From an uncultured Paracoccaceae bacterium (lineage in GTDB: Bacteria > Pseudomonadota > Alphaproteobacteria > Rhodobacterales > Rhodobacteraceae), in NCBI GenBank assembly GCA_938038825.1, contig CALHST010000113.1, positions 1 through 10,209 of the forward strand: DNA of 10,209 nucleotides. Reading direction: 5' to 3'. Below the pieces are notes generated by a model, which did not search any database, had not been told where the DNA came from, and worked only from the letters and a program-made list of their open reading frames with translations. Every line of letters starts with the position of its first letter. The first letter of the stretch is position 1. Positions 1 to 6,918 of this stretch are shown one piece after another. Position numbers and translations under genes: made by a program.

Positions 1-35
1 TAGCCAACGCTAGTGCCCGCGCTTTTGTATGGCGC

Positions 36-71
36 AAAAATGAAGGACAGAAGCGTAACTCCTGTCCTTCA
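36..71 (-). terminator. Rho-independent terminator of the redox operon
   Basis: A perfect 10-bp inverted repeat (TGAAGGACAG at 41-50, CTGTCCTTCA at 62-71) encloses an 11-nt loop. Read on the minus strand, the stem is followed directly by five T residues (positions 40-36). It begins 32 nt after the stop codon of the LysM peroxidase gene. Stem, T run and position fit an intrinsic terminator for the minus-strand operon. Confidence 0.8.
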
Positions 72-102
72 AGTCAACTCGAACATTCGATTGTGATCTT
101 TG

Positions 103-1587
103 CTATTCGGGAATCCGCAGCAACGTGCCGACTTTAAGATCACTTGATCGTTTCAAGTGGTCGCGGTTCGCAGCAAAGAGCTTTCTGAATTGACGCTCAT
201 CTCCGTACAAAGCCTTTGCCAGCGACCCCAAGGTGTCACCCTTTTTGACAAGAACAAAAGTGTCTTCGCCCAACGTCACCATCTTTCTGTCCGTCAGCTC
301 GTTGAACGTGTTCGGTTTAAAGGAACTTTCGATTGCAGCATCTCTTGGCGTCATTATCAGACCATTTGCCGGGGCTGGATCAACTGGTTTCAGCAAAAGC
401 CCACCCGAAGCAGCCGTTCCGGTCGCGGCTGGCGTTTTGGGCGCGGATGCCAGACCTGCTTTCAGGCTTGCTGCTGTAATCTTGACGCCGGATTTGGGGA
501 AATCCTGAAGCCCGTATTTTGGCAGTTCGGGAACGCTGACGAGAATCTCAGACCCAGACATGCTTTCGAGAAAGGCTACAAGGTCGCCTTTTTCCGCGCG
601 GCTCAGACCCAAGGGTTTGATCAACGGGGACTTTGTTCCGAATGCATCCGGTGTCCCGCCAATGTTGTAGAACTCAACAACTTCGTCGAGCGTGTAAAAG
701 ACCCCATTGTGCATATAGGGCGCGGTATATTTCAGATAGCGCAGTGGAGGCGTGCGGAACTGTCCCAGATCATCTGGATCCTGCGTCGCAAGATATCGAC
801 CCGGATCCCGGTCCAATCCTTGATAAACCTCTGGGGCAAGCCCCTTAACGCGCATCAGATAGCGAAATGTGACTTGGCGCAACGGATCTTCGAATAACCC
901 AATACTTGGCGGAACGCTGGTATTGTGAAAGTCCTGATCCGTTAGTGTGGATCCATGGTGACAGGATGAACAGTTCGCTTTGCCGTTGAACAAGTCCATG
1001 CCGCGCAATGCCGAAGTCGACATCGCATTGGTTTTACCCGCCATATAAAGATCAAATGGGCTGTCAACGGACACAATAGACCGTTCAAAAGCCGCAATGG
1101 ATTCTGCGATTTTGGCCTGTGTTGGCCCCTCGCCCCAAATGGCTTTGAATTGCTGTTCATATTCAGGAATTTGGCGCAAACGTTCTTCGCCCAATACAGT
1201 GTCGATGTTTGCGACAAAACCGGCGCCCATAGCATCATGAACCTGATCGGACAAAGACGCCAACCCGGAATCCCAGTGGAAACCACCGGTCATGAAACCC
1301 ATGTTCACAAGCGTTTGAGAGTTTCTCCAGTGCATTGTTCCGGGATACCCACGGGCAAGCTCTGATCCATCGCCCCATCCGAATTTCGGGTCGTGACAGT
1401 CAGAACACGCGGTCGAGGCATCACCCGACAAACGCGGATCAAAGAACAACATCTTGCCAAGTTCAACAATGGCAGGGTCAGCTTGAGGAATGTCACTTGC
1501 CTTTAAGCCCTGCAGCGGATCAGCAGCATTTGCAGCCATCGCAACAGTTGTCAGAGCAAATGCGAAGGATGAGAGACGGATAAACAT
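103..1587 (-). CDS. Di-haem cytochrome c peroxidase family protein with C-terminal LysM domain
   Basis: The 494-residue product starts with a Sec signal peptide (residues 1-22, ending ANA-A), so it should act in the periplasm. Residues about 30-345 match the bacterial di-haem cytochrome c peroxidase/MauG superfamily. Haem sites are C61-S-D-C64-H65 and C206-S-S-C209-H210. The later APYMHNG motif carries M292, the position of the axial Met in classical peroxidases (MauG has Tyr there), so H2O2 reduction with electrons from a cytochrome or cupredoxin is the likeliest reaction. A low-complexity Ala/Pro/Thr linker (about 370-430) leads to a LysM module (about 443-493; motif VKKGDTLGSLAKALYG), expected to bind peptidoglycan. 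Classical peroxidases of this family end near residue 340-350, so the last 150 residues are an extension. AAGGA lies 9 nt before the ATG. Last gene of the operon, 20 nt after the cupredoxin gene. Confident in the family; substrate inferred. Confidence 0.9.
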   Translation of the reverse strand: MFIRLSSFAFALTTVAMAANAADPLQGLKASDIPQADPAIVELGKMLFFDPRLSGDASTACSDCHDPKFGWGDGSELARGYPGTMHWRNSQTLVNMGFMTGGFHWDSGLASLSDQVHDAMGAGFVANIDTVLGEERLRQIPEYEQQFKAIWGEGPTQAKIAESIAAFERSIVSVDSPFDLYMAGKTNAMSTSALRGMDLFNGKANCSSCHHGSTLTDQDFHNTSVPPSIGLFEDPLRQVTFRYLMRVKGLAPEVYQGLDRDPGRYLATQDPDDLGQFRTPPLRYLKYTAPYMHNGVFYTLDEVVEFYNIGGTPDAFGTKSPLIKPLGLSRAEKGDLVAFLESMSGSEILVSVPELPKYGLQDFPKSGVKITAASLKAGLASAPKTPAATGTAASGGLLLKPVDPAPANGLIMTPRDAAIESSFKPNTFNELTDRKMVTLGEDTFVLVKKGDTLGSLAKALYGDERQFRKLFAANRDHLKRSSDLKVGTLLRIPE

Positions 1588-1607
1588 AATTGAATTTCCT
1601 TTTCTAT

Positions 1608-2396
1608 TCAGGTCAATGTGACATCAAAATGCAAATCGGCGTCTGGATCGACACGCAACGGTCCTGTCCGCTCACCAAGCGCTGGGTGCCAAACGACGAC
1701 TTCGTATTCGCCCGGCGGGATGTCACCAATTTCGAATTTGCCATCTTTTGATGTGATGGCGATGTAAGGCGTTGGGGATGTATAAATCCAAGCCGCCATC
1801 CAATTATGAGCATTGCAATCAAGCGTGATCAGGTGACCGCGACGCAGCCGCAATGGGATGAAGTCAACTTGACCGGCTTTGGGCTGTGAGAAATTGAACA
1901 TGGCCCGGCGAATGCCTTTGTGCACCTCATAGGCGTGAATGTTGTGCAAGATCGGGTCATAGTTGAAAATTTCCGCGTCGGCGGTACTTTTCCCGATTTG
2001 GACAAAAGGCTGAAAGCTACAGTCAATCTGATAGATCTTCGTTGTGTCAAACACTGGGGTCCAAGGTTTGCCACGGGTGACGCCTCTGATCTGAACAACA
2101 GCATCAGACAAACCGCCATCATCCGCTACTCTTAGCGGTTGTATGTCGCGGGCGCCGTCACCGCAGATTGAACCGTCCTTGGTGACCTGCATTTCGATAG
2201 GCTCAACCGGGGCACCTGAATAAGACAACTTCCCGCGGAACCGCCCTGGGTTCGGAATCGTGTCCAACGTTTGATACTTAAGTGCTGAAAGCCCGCCTAA
2301 CCCTTGGGCATGTGCAAAATTAACTGTTGATTTTGCGGCCAAACTTCCAAGCCCGGCAGCGGCACCAATAAGCAAATTGCGTCTATTCAAGTGCAT
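1608..2396 (-). CDS. Tat-exported cupredoxin-like protein with C-terminal carboxypeptidase-regulatory-like fold
   Basis: The 262-residue product begins with a twin-arginine signal (NRRNLLIG, then an Ala/Gly-rich hydrophobic stretch to about residue 30, AHA-Q), implying export of a folded, probably metal-loaded protein. The core resembles the cupredoxin-like proteins often annotated 'methylamine utilization protein': an LHNIHAY motif (H151, H154) and the cluster C194-N-A-H197-N-W-M200, plausible copper ligands with C-x2-H-x2-M spacing. After this, SKDGKFEIGDIPPGEYEVVV (residues 216-235) is the signature of a carboxypeptidase regulatory-like beta-sandwich. C78 and C126 could form a disulfide. 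AAGGAG, inside the end of the preceding gene, lies 9 nt before the ATG. Sandwiched between a di-haem cytochrome and a di-haem peroxidase with gaps of 6 and 20 nt, it probably passes electrons between them. Copper binding and role are inferred. Confidence 0.75.
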   Translation of the reverse strand: MHLNRRNLLIGAAAGLGSLAAKSTVNFAHAQGLGGLSALKYQTLDTIPNPGRFRGKLSYSGAPVEPIEMQVTKDGSICGDGARDIQPLRVADDGGLSDAVVQIRGVTRGKPWTPVFDTTKIYQIDCSFQPFVQIGKSTADAEIFNYDPILHNIHAYEVHKGIRRAMFNFSQPKAGQVDFIPLRLRRGHLITLDCNAHNWMAAWIYTSPTPYIAITSKDGKFEIGDIPPGEYEVVVWHPALGERTGPLRVDPDADLHFDVTLT

Positions 2397-2402
2397 TTGC
2401 CC

Positions 2403-3131
2403 TTACTCCTTATTGCTCAATGTCATGACGTATTCCGTGACCGCCCAAATATCGGCAGCAGAAGTATTGCGCCCAAAAGCGGGCATCGGGGTTCCGTCAA
2501 GTCCTGCGTAAATTCTCATCCAAATATCCTCTGGAGCGTTTCCACCTTTGAATTGACCCTTGCGAAAATCTGCAGGTCGAATGGATTTGCCGCTTTCATC
2601 CTTTAATGTTGCTGCCAGGACACCCTGACCATCTCCTTTGTCGCCATGACATCGTGCACACAGCAGTTCCTGAAAAAGGGCTTTGCCCTTTGCGATATTG
2701 GCACGCCTAGGCCGAGGCGGTGGCGCGACCGGGGTGGCATATTCTTTGATCCCAGCGACCAGTCCAATGACTTCAGCCAGTGCCGCCAATTCGCGATCCG
2801 TAAAAAAATCGAAGGCTGGCATGGATTGACCATATGACCCTGTGATGCCGTTTTTGATCGTCTTTGTCAGATCTGCCTGCGTCGGCGCTTCGCCAACTTT
2901 CGTCGAACGAAACTTGAAGTTTCCTTTGGTGAAGTCCCTTGGGCTGGGCGTAAACCCTGACGCAAGAGGACCTTTGCCATCTGCTTCTCTGCCATGACAG
3001 ACTGAACAATGTTCCAGATAAAGTGTCGTTCCTTCCGATATCAAACTAGGATCCAAGCCAATCAGATCAGCGCCAGCAACTTGTTCAGCTGCCAGTGCCA
3101 AAAGTGCAATTGAGGCCAACTTTCCGACCAA
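2403..3131 (-). CDS. Exported tandem di-haem cytochrome c
   Basis: The 242-residue product has a short signal peptide (residues 1-21, ending AGA-D) and two class I cytochrome c domains. Domain 1 has C42-S-V-C45-H46 with a likely axial Met in GQSMPAF (M104). Domain 2 has C158-A-R-C161-H162 with M216 in GTPMPAF. A Pro/Arg-rich hinge (about 134-145) joins them. The two domains share an HGxxxDGxG-type sequence after CxxCH and an R-P/S-x-DFxKGxFK segment, so they look like an internal duplication. The start is TTG: no ATG or GTG lies upstream before the in-frame stop, GGAG stands 8 nt before the TTG, and this start gives a good signal peptide. First gene of the redox operon, so probably the electron carrier feeding the downstream cupredoxin and peroxidase. 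The redox partner upstream is unknown. Confidence 0.88.
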   Translation of the reverse strand: MVGKLASIALLALAAEQVAGADLIGLDPSLISEGTTLYLEHCSVCHGREADGKGPLASGFTPSPRDFTKGNFKFRSTKVGEAPTQADLTKTIKNGITGSYGQSMPAFDFFTDRELAALAEVIGLVAGIKEYATPVAPPPRPRRANIAKGKALFQELLCARCHGDKGDGQGVLAATLKDESGKSIRPADFRKGQFKGGNAPEDIWMRIYAGLDGTPMPAFGRNTSAADIWAVTEYVMTLSNKE

Positions 3132-3139
3132 CTCGAATA

Positions 3140-3143
3140 CTCC
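3140..3143 (-). promoter_or_regulatory. Shine-Dalgarno site deciding a TTG start
   Basis: On the minus strand GGAG lies 8 nt before the TTG at 3131. It is the only good ribosome binding site near the beginning of the cytochrome frame and supports a TTG initiation codon. Confidence 0.6.
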
Positions 3144-3166
3144 AAATTCTTTTTGCGAAGATTGGC

Positions 3167-3191
3167 GTCTAAATTGAGGCGATATTTAGAC
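3167..3191. promoter_or_regulatory. Interrupted palindrome, candidate operator of the redox operon
   Basis: GTCTAAAT (3167-3174) and ATTTAGAC (3184-3191) form a perfect 8-bp inverted repeat around a 9-nt spacer. The 25-bp element starts 35 nt before the TTG of the cytochrome gene. AT-rich arms with centres about one and a half helical turns apart (17 bp) fit a dimeric regulator site. A weak mRNA hairpin is the alternative. The arms do not match the FNR half-site (TTGAT/ATCAA). No regulator gene is in the window. Confidence 0.4.
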
Positions 3192-3374
3192 AGTCTGATC
3201 AAAAGCTTAGGATAAGTGCTTTATAGTGCATTATGTGGCAGTTTTGTTGATACTCCAACTACTCTGGATGGAAAACTGCGCGTGATAAACGTTAAAATTT
3301 GGGCAGAAAGAACATCAATCCCCCGACTCGCGCCCTCACAAGGTGGGAATCAGAAACAATCAGATTTGATTGGG

Positions 3375-3615
3375 TCAAAAACCTTCAAAAGCGCTGCCAT
3401 CCACCAATGCTAACCAGCGGGCTTTGCCATCTTCGATAATTTCGTCTGCGGAAATGATGGTTTAACCGCTCAACTTCGCAAACATATTTGTGACCCGGCG
3501 CCAGTGAATAAGCTGGAGCGCACAAGCAGAGATTCCCAGGCTTTTGTTTAAAAACACTTTTTTCAATCAATACATCACGGAATGCGTGAGTATTACCTTT
3601 GATTATCAGGCGTAT
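3375..3615 (-). pseudogene. Frameshifted remnant of an unrecognised protein-coding gene
   Basis: On the minus strand one frame, open from 3615, reads like protein through KGNTHAFRDVLIEKS, KPGNLCLCAPAYSLAPGHKY and VCEVERLN (to about 3460). It then turns into Arg-rich nonsense. Moving by one base near 3455-3462, the sequence resumes as SADEIIEDGKARW and LALVDGSAFEGF, then a TGA at 3375-3377. A single-base change (for example one extra base in the AACC run) would join the halves into about 80 codons. No start codon with a ribosome binding site is visible upstream. I do not recognise the family. The alternative is chance coding-like character in non-coding DNA. Confidence 0.35.
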
Positions 3616-3664
3616 TCACAGGAAGAATTTCAAGAATTTGGATCCCTGCGTACTTGGTAAAGCG

Positions 3665-3697
3665 GCGAGGAGACCACGTGTTCGGTCTGATCCTCGC
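3665..3697 (+). promoter_or_regulatory. Leader hairpin upstream of the RTX gene
   Basis: GCGAGGA (3665-3671) pairs with TCCTCGC (3691-3697). Inside it GACC (3672-3675) pairs with GGTC (3684-3687), leaving a 3-nt bulge and an 8-nt loop. The structure ends 29 nt before the ATG at 3727 and has no T run after it, so it is not a classical terminator. It may affect leader stability or translation of the RTX mRNA. It matches no riboswitch class I know. Confidence 0.4.
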
Positions 3698-3715
3698 TGT
3701 AACCAAAACACATGC

Positions 3716-3720
3716 GGAGA
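3716..3720 (+). promoter_or_regulatory. Ribosome binding site choosing the ATG at 3727
   Basis: GGAGA ends 6 nt before the ATG at 3727. An in-frame ATG also exists at 3712, but that start would place this site inside the coding region and has no comparable site upstream, so 3727 is preferred. Confidence 0.65.
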
Positions 3721-3726
3721 TCGCCA

Positions 3727-6700
3727 ATGCTATCCGAAATTCTTGCCAGCTTGCGTGCCAGATTACAGTCTACCTCGACCCTGGCCCAAGAGACAGTCCG
3801 CGACGGACAGACCCTGACAAACGGTTTTTTTCAAAACACCGTGGTCGATAACACACCGGCATTTGTCTTGAACAATGACCTAGCGCGGTTCCTGAATTTT
3901 GGTCAGGTCGAAACCAATGGCGCACCATCAGCAGTTTCTGTCGAAGCCGAAGACGTACAAGTCTTTAATTTCCGCACAGGCACCATCGACGCCAATGGCG
4001 CTGGCGCAAGAGGCGTTGAAGTCACCGACGGGTCCAGCGCCGCCATTCGCAACTTTGGCGACATTGCCGGCGAATTGAACGGGGTCGAATTCAGCGGTCC
4101 AAACAGCGCGGGCACTGTCGACAACTTCCGTGGCGGCGTCATTTCTTCGGACAGCCGCGCGATCGAGATCGAAGGCAACGGCATCAACGTCCGCAACTTT
4201 GGTGACATCGTCGGAACCGGCGACCAGCGCAATGGTACCATTTACACGAACGCAACCGCTGAAGATATCAGCATTGCAAACTTCTCGGCTGCCACGATTG
4301 ACGCCGGCGCGGGCAACAGCGGGGCGGGAATTTCACTGCAAGTTGGTGACGAAGCGGGCGACGTGGTGTCAAACACCATCTTCAACGGTTTTGGTGCCAC
4401 CATCCAAGGGCGCGGCCAAGAAGCGGCGAATACGGGCGGTGCCGGTGATGGCATTCGCATCAACAACGGTGCCGAAGGTGCTGTTTCGGACACGAACATC
4501 GTCAACAGCGGTCTGATTTCTTCTGAAAGCGACCAAGGCACCGCGGGTGGTATCCGCATCGCCGACGGTGTTGCCGCCGAAGGGCGTATTCTGAACACCG
4601 CGACCGGAACAATCGAAGGGGTTCGCAACGGTCTTTATGTCGGTGAAGGTGACCATGATCTGGACGTTCTGAACTTTGGCACGATCCAATCAGACAGCCG
4701 CGCTGTCAATATCGACGGAACTGGCGTGAATCTGATCAATGGTGGCGACATCCTTGGAACAGACGATCAGCGCAATGGGACCGTCTATGCGGATGGCACG
4801 GCAGATGATTTCTCCGTTTCGAATCTTGCCAATGGGTCAATTGATGCGGGTGCAGGCAATCAGGGCTCGGGCTTTGGAGCCGAAATCGGTGGTGCCGCAG
4901 ATGGCGTCAACAGCTTCACACTGGACAATGACGGCGTCATCCAGGGGCGTGGCAATGCGGCTGCCGGAACGCCTCTGGCTGCTGATGGCGTGCGTATCGG
5001 CAATGTCGGGAACACGGGGACCACGGATGCCAACATCTCGAACCAGGGGGACATTCTGTCCGAAGGCGCGAATGGCACGGTCGCGGGTGTGCGCATCGTC
5101 AACGGCGTGAACTTCAAAGGCGAGCTGACAAACGCAGGCACCATCGCGGGTGTTCAGAACGGCGTCTACTTTGGCACCGGTGATCACACAGGTGGGTCTT
5201 TCACCAACGAAGAAGGCGGCGTTGTGTCGTCGGATAGCCGGGCGTTGAACATCGACGGCGACGGGCTAGAGGTCGTGAACGCGGGATCCATTCTTGGTGC
5301 AGGCAACCAACGCAACGGCACTGTTTATGCCGATGGCACCGCGGACAACTATACCTTTACCAACACTGGTCTGGTTGACGCCGGCATTGGCAACAATGGC
5401 TCTGCGGTATCGCTGCAAACCGGCGATACTTCTGGAGACGTCGTTTCAGCGGCCATCTTCAACGAAGGTGTCCTGCAAGGGCGTGGCGACGCAGTCGAAG
5501 GCAACACGGTTGGCGATGGTTTGCGATTGTTCAGCAACCAAGAAGACGCCAGCTTTGCCGGTTTGGTGCAGAACGACGGTGTCATTGCCGGGTCCGAAGA
5601 CAGCGATGCCGCTGCAGGTATCCGTATCGACGGTGGTTTGAATCTTCTGGGCGCAATTTTGAATGACGGTGAAATCAACGGCGCGATAAACGCCATTGAC
5701 GCCACCGAAGCGGGCGACGTGACATTCGTCAATGACGACAACGGTTTCGTAAATGGTAATGTGTTACTGGGTGCCGGAGACGACATCGTGGTCGACCTTG
5801 GTCAGATCAACGGTGTCGTCGATGGCGGCGCAGGTGATGATGTCTTGATCGCAGGCGACGGCGATAACGTCCTTGTCGGTGGCCTTGGCAACGACTTCAT
5901 CGACGGTGGCGACGGCATTGATACGGCTGATTTCTCGGATCAGGATCTCGCAGTCAGTGTGAACCTTGGTGCCAACGGCAATGGGACAGCAACCCGCGAA
6001 ACCGGGTTCTCTGTTTCGGTTCAAGATGTTGTGGTAGGCGCATCCTTGCAGCCAACGGCCAATATCGACGATGGTGCTGGGTTTGTGTCCGAAGCGCTTG
6101 CCGGGAACCTCTATTACAACATCCACACAGCTGACTTCCCCGGTGGGGAAATTCGCGGCCAGTTGGAAGTTGTCAGCGACACGGGCGCAGGACATGACCG
6201 TGTCATCGAACTGGCGGGCACTTTAGATGCCTCTCAGGAACCTGGCCCAACCTCGGACAGCGCAGCCACGGGCGAGGCAACTTTGACCATTCGTTTCAAC
6301 GAAGCGGGCGACGTGGTTTATTCCTCTGAACTGTCCGTGACAGGGCTGAACGAGGCAGACCTGCAAACTCCGGTCCCGGGTGTCGTGTCTGCGATCCATC
6401 TGCACAACGCGCCTGCCGGGATCAATGGCCCCATCGCGCAAGACTCGCTGGTGGATGCCGGAGCGACCATAGATGCAGGTGCAACCACGGGTGTGTCCGG
6501 TCTGGATGTCATCGACGAGGTGTTTGAGACCGATGTTCTTAGTTCGATTGAGAACGTGATCGGCTCAAACGATGGAGACGTCATTGTTGGATCGAACGCA
6601 GACAACACCCTTTCGGGTGAAGACGGCGACGACCTGCTGAACGGACAAGGCGGCGACGACCTTCTGTTGGGGGGCGACGGCGGCGATACGTTCACCTTCC

Positions 6701-6906
6701 AAGGCCTGTTCGGAAACGACACAATTGGCGACTTCGAAGTTGGCATTGACCGGTTGGATTTCTCTGACTTTGGCCCCGACTTCGCGGAAACCTTGGTTGT
6801 GTCCCAAGACGGGTCTGATGCTGTGCTGACCTTCTCTTCTGACGCCTCTGTGCGCCTGGAAGGGATCAACAGCACCAGCCTGACTGACGACGACTTCATC
6901 GCCTAA
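3727..6906 (+). CDS. Secreted RTX protein with beta-solenoid repeats and a CHRD-like insert
   Basis: The 1059-residue product is acidic, Gly/Asp/Asn-rich and has no cysteine, as usual for type I secretion substrates; there is no N-terminal signal peptide. Residues about 30-675 are beta-solenoid-like (recurring xNxGxI motifs) with three long repeats of 181, 180 and about 175 residues. A first RTX nonapeptide block lies at about 682-735 (GGAGDDVLIAGDGDNVL). An insert at about 783-925 carries CHRD motifs: YYNIHTADFPGGEIRGQL (796-813), then LAGTLDASQEPGP (829-841) and AIHLHNAPAGINGP (889-902). A second RTX block covers 946-989, followed by a secretion tail ending LTDDDFIA. RTX blocks should bind Ca2+ and fold outside the cell. 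Its exporter genes follow directly. An adhesin, matrix or surface protein is likelier than an enzyme, since no catalytic motif is visible. Start chosen from the GGAGA site; 3712 is the alternative. Confidence 0.9.
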   Translation: MLSEILASLRARLQSTSTLAQETVRDGQTLTNGFFQNTVVDNTPAFVLNNDLARFLNFGQVETNGAPSAVSVEAEDVQVFNFRTGTIDANGAGARGVEVTDGSSAAIRNFGDIAGELNGVEFSGPNSAGTVDNFRGGVISSDSRAIEIEGNGINVRNFGDIVGTGDQRNGTIYTNATAEDISIANFSAATIDAGAGNSGAGISLQVGDEAGDVVSNTIFNGFGATIQGRGQEAANTGGAGDGIRINNGAEGAVSDTNIVNSGLISSESDQGTAGGIRIADGVAAEGRILNTATGTIEGVRNGLYVGEGDHDLDVLNFGTIQSDSRAVNIDGTGVNLINGGDILGTDDQRNGTVYADGTADDFSVSNLANGSIDAGAGNQGSGFGAEIGGAADGVNSFTLDNDGVIQGRGNAAAGTPLAADGVRIGNVGNTGTTDANISNQGDILSEGANGTVAGVRIVNGVNFKGELTNAGTIAGVQNGVYFGTGDHTGGSFTNEEGGVVSSDSRALNIDGDGLEVVNAGSILGAGNQRNGTVYADGTADNYTFTNTGLVDAGIGNNGSAVSLQTGDTSGDVVSAAIFNEGVLQGRGDAVEGNTVGDGLRLFSNQEDASFAGLVQNDGVIAGSEDSDAAAGIRIDGGLNLLGAILNDGEINGAINAIDATEAGDVTFVNDDNGFVNGNVLLGAGDDIVVDLGQINGVVDGGAGDDVLIAGDGDNVLVGGLGNDFIDGGDGIDTADFSDQDLAVSVNLGANGNGTATRETGFSVSVQDVVVGASLQPTANIDDGAGFVSEALAGNLYYNIHTADFPGGEIRGQLEVVSDTGAGHDRVIELAGTLDASQEPGPTSDSAATGEATLTIRFNEAGDVVYSSELSVTGLNEADLQTPVPGVVSAIHLHNAPAGINGPIAQDSLVDAGATIDAGATTGVSGLDVIDEVFETDVLSSIENVIGSNDGDVIVGSNADNTLSGEDGDDLLNGQGGDDLLLGGDGGDTFTFQGLFGNDTIGDFEVGIDRLDFSDFGPDFAETLVVSQDGSDAVLTFSSDASVRLEGINSTSLTDDDFIA
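4144..4686 (+). repeat. Long coding repeat, unit 1 of 3
   Basis: Encodes 181 residues beginning SSDSRAIEIEGNG and containing GDQRNGTIY, IDAGAGNSG, IQGRGQEA and GVRNGLYVGEGDH. Each landmark has a counterpart at the same spacing in units 2 and 3. A partial unit (about 60 residues, ending VDNFRGGVI) precedes it. Confidence 0.85.
4687..5226 (+). repeat. Long coding repeat, unit 2 of 3
   Basis: Encodes 180 residues beginning QSDSRAVNIDGTG, with DDQRNGTVYADGTADD, IDAGAGNQG, IQGRGNAA and GVQNGVYFGTGDH. It shares whole DNA words with unit 3 (for example GATGGCAC near its NGTVYADGTAD segment), suggesting the 2/3 duplication is the more recent one. Confidence 0.85.
5227..5751 (+). repeat. Long coding repeat, unit 3 of 3
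   Basis: Encodes about 175 residues beginning SSDSRALNIDGDG, with GNQRNGTVYADGTADN, VDAGIGNNG, LQGRGDAV and a diverged end (GAINAIDATEAGDVTF) that runs into the first RTX block. The end differs most from units 1 and 2, as expected for a capping repeat. Confidence 0.8.
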
Positions 6907-6918
6907 TCACACCATTAC

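Larger units (their letters stand above)
3132..3726. other. Divergent intergenic region between redox operon and secretion cassette
   Basis: About 600 bp separates the divergent cytochrome and RTX genes, and it is visibly more AT-rich than its flanks. It contains the palindrome at 3167-3191, the probable gene remnant at 3375-3615, the leader hairpin at 3665-3697 and the ribosome binding site at 3716. Between about 3192 and 3374 I see no recognisable gene or RNA. Both divergent promoters must lie here, but no -35/-10 pair was clear enough to call. Confidence 0.6.

Noticed and set aside
3..50. A plus-strand frame at the left edge reading ANASARAFVWRKNEGQ, faintly like the C-terminus of an IS630-type transposase
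   Set aside because: Only about a dozen residues are suggestive, the frame runs on through the terminator and into the peroxidase gene, and no inverted repeat or catalytic motif is present.
3216..3413. Plus-strand 65-codon open frame in the intergenic region
   Set aside because: GTG start without a ribosome binding site, no recognisable motif, and it overlaps the end of the minus-strand remnant, whose reading is more protein-like.
3575..3589. TCACG-N5-CGTGA inverted repeat upstream of the RTX gene
   Set aside because: Five-base arms are expected by chance in this length, and the element lies within the probable gene remnant.
3599..3851. Short plus-strand frames running into the RTX gene start
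   Set aside because: Arg/Pro/Cys-rich composition typical of shadow frames; the RTX frame has the better ribosome binding site.
4144..5751. Possible CRISPR or satellite array
   Set aside because: The 540-nt period is within one open frame and keeps codon phase; there are no short identical repeats with unique spacers.
3903..6899. Several long minus-strand open frames (90-190 codons) across the RTX gene
   Set aside because: They mirror the repetitive GC-biased codons of the RTX gene, have Ser/Pro/Ala-rich composition and recur with the repeat units, so they are shadows.
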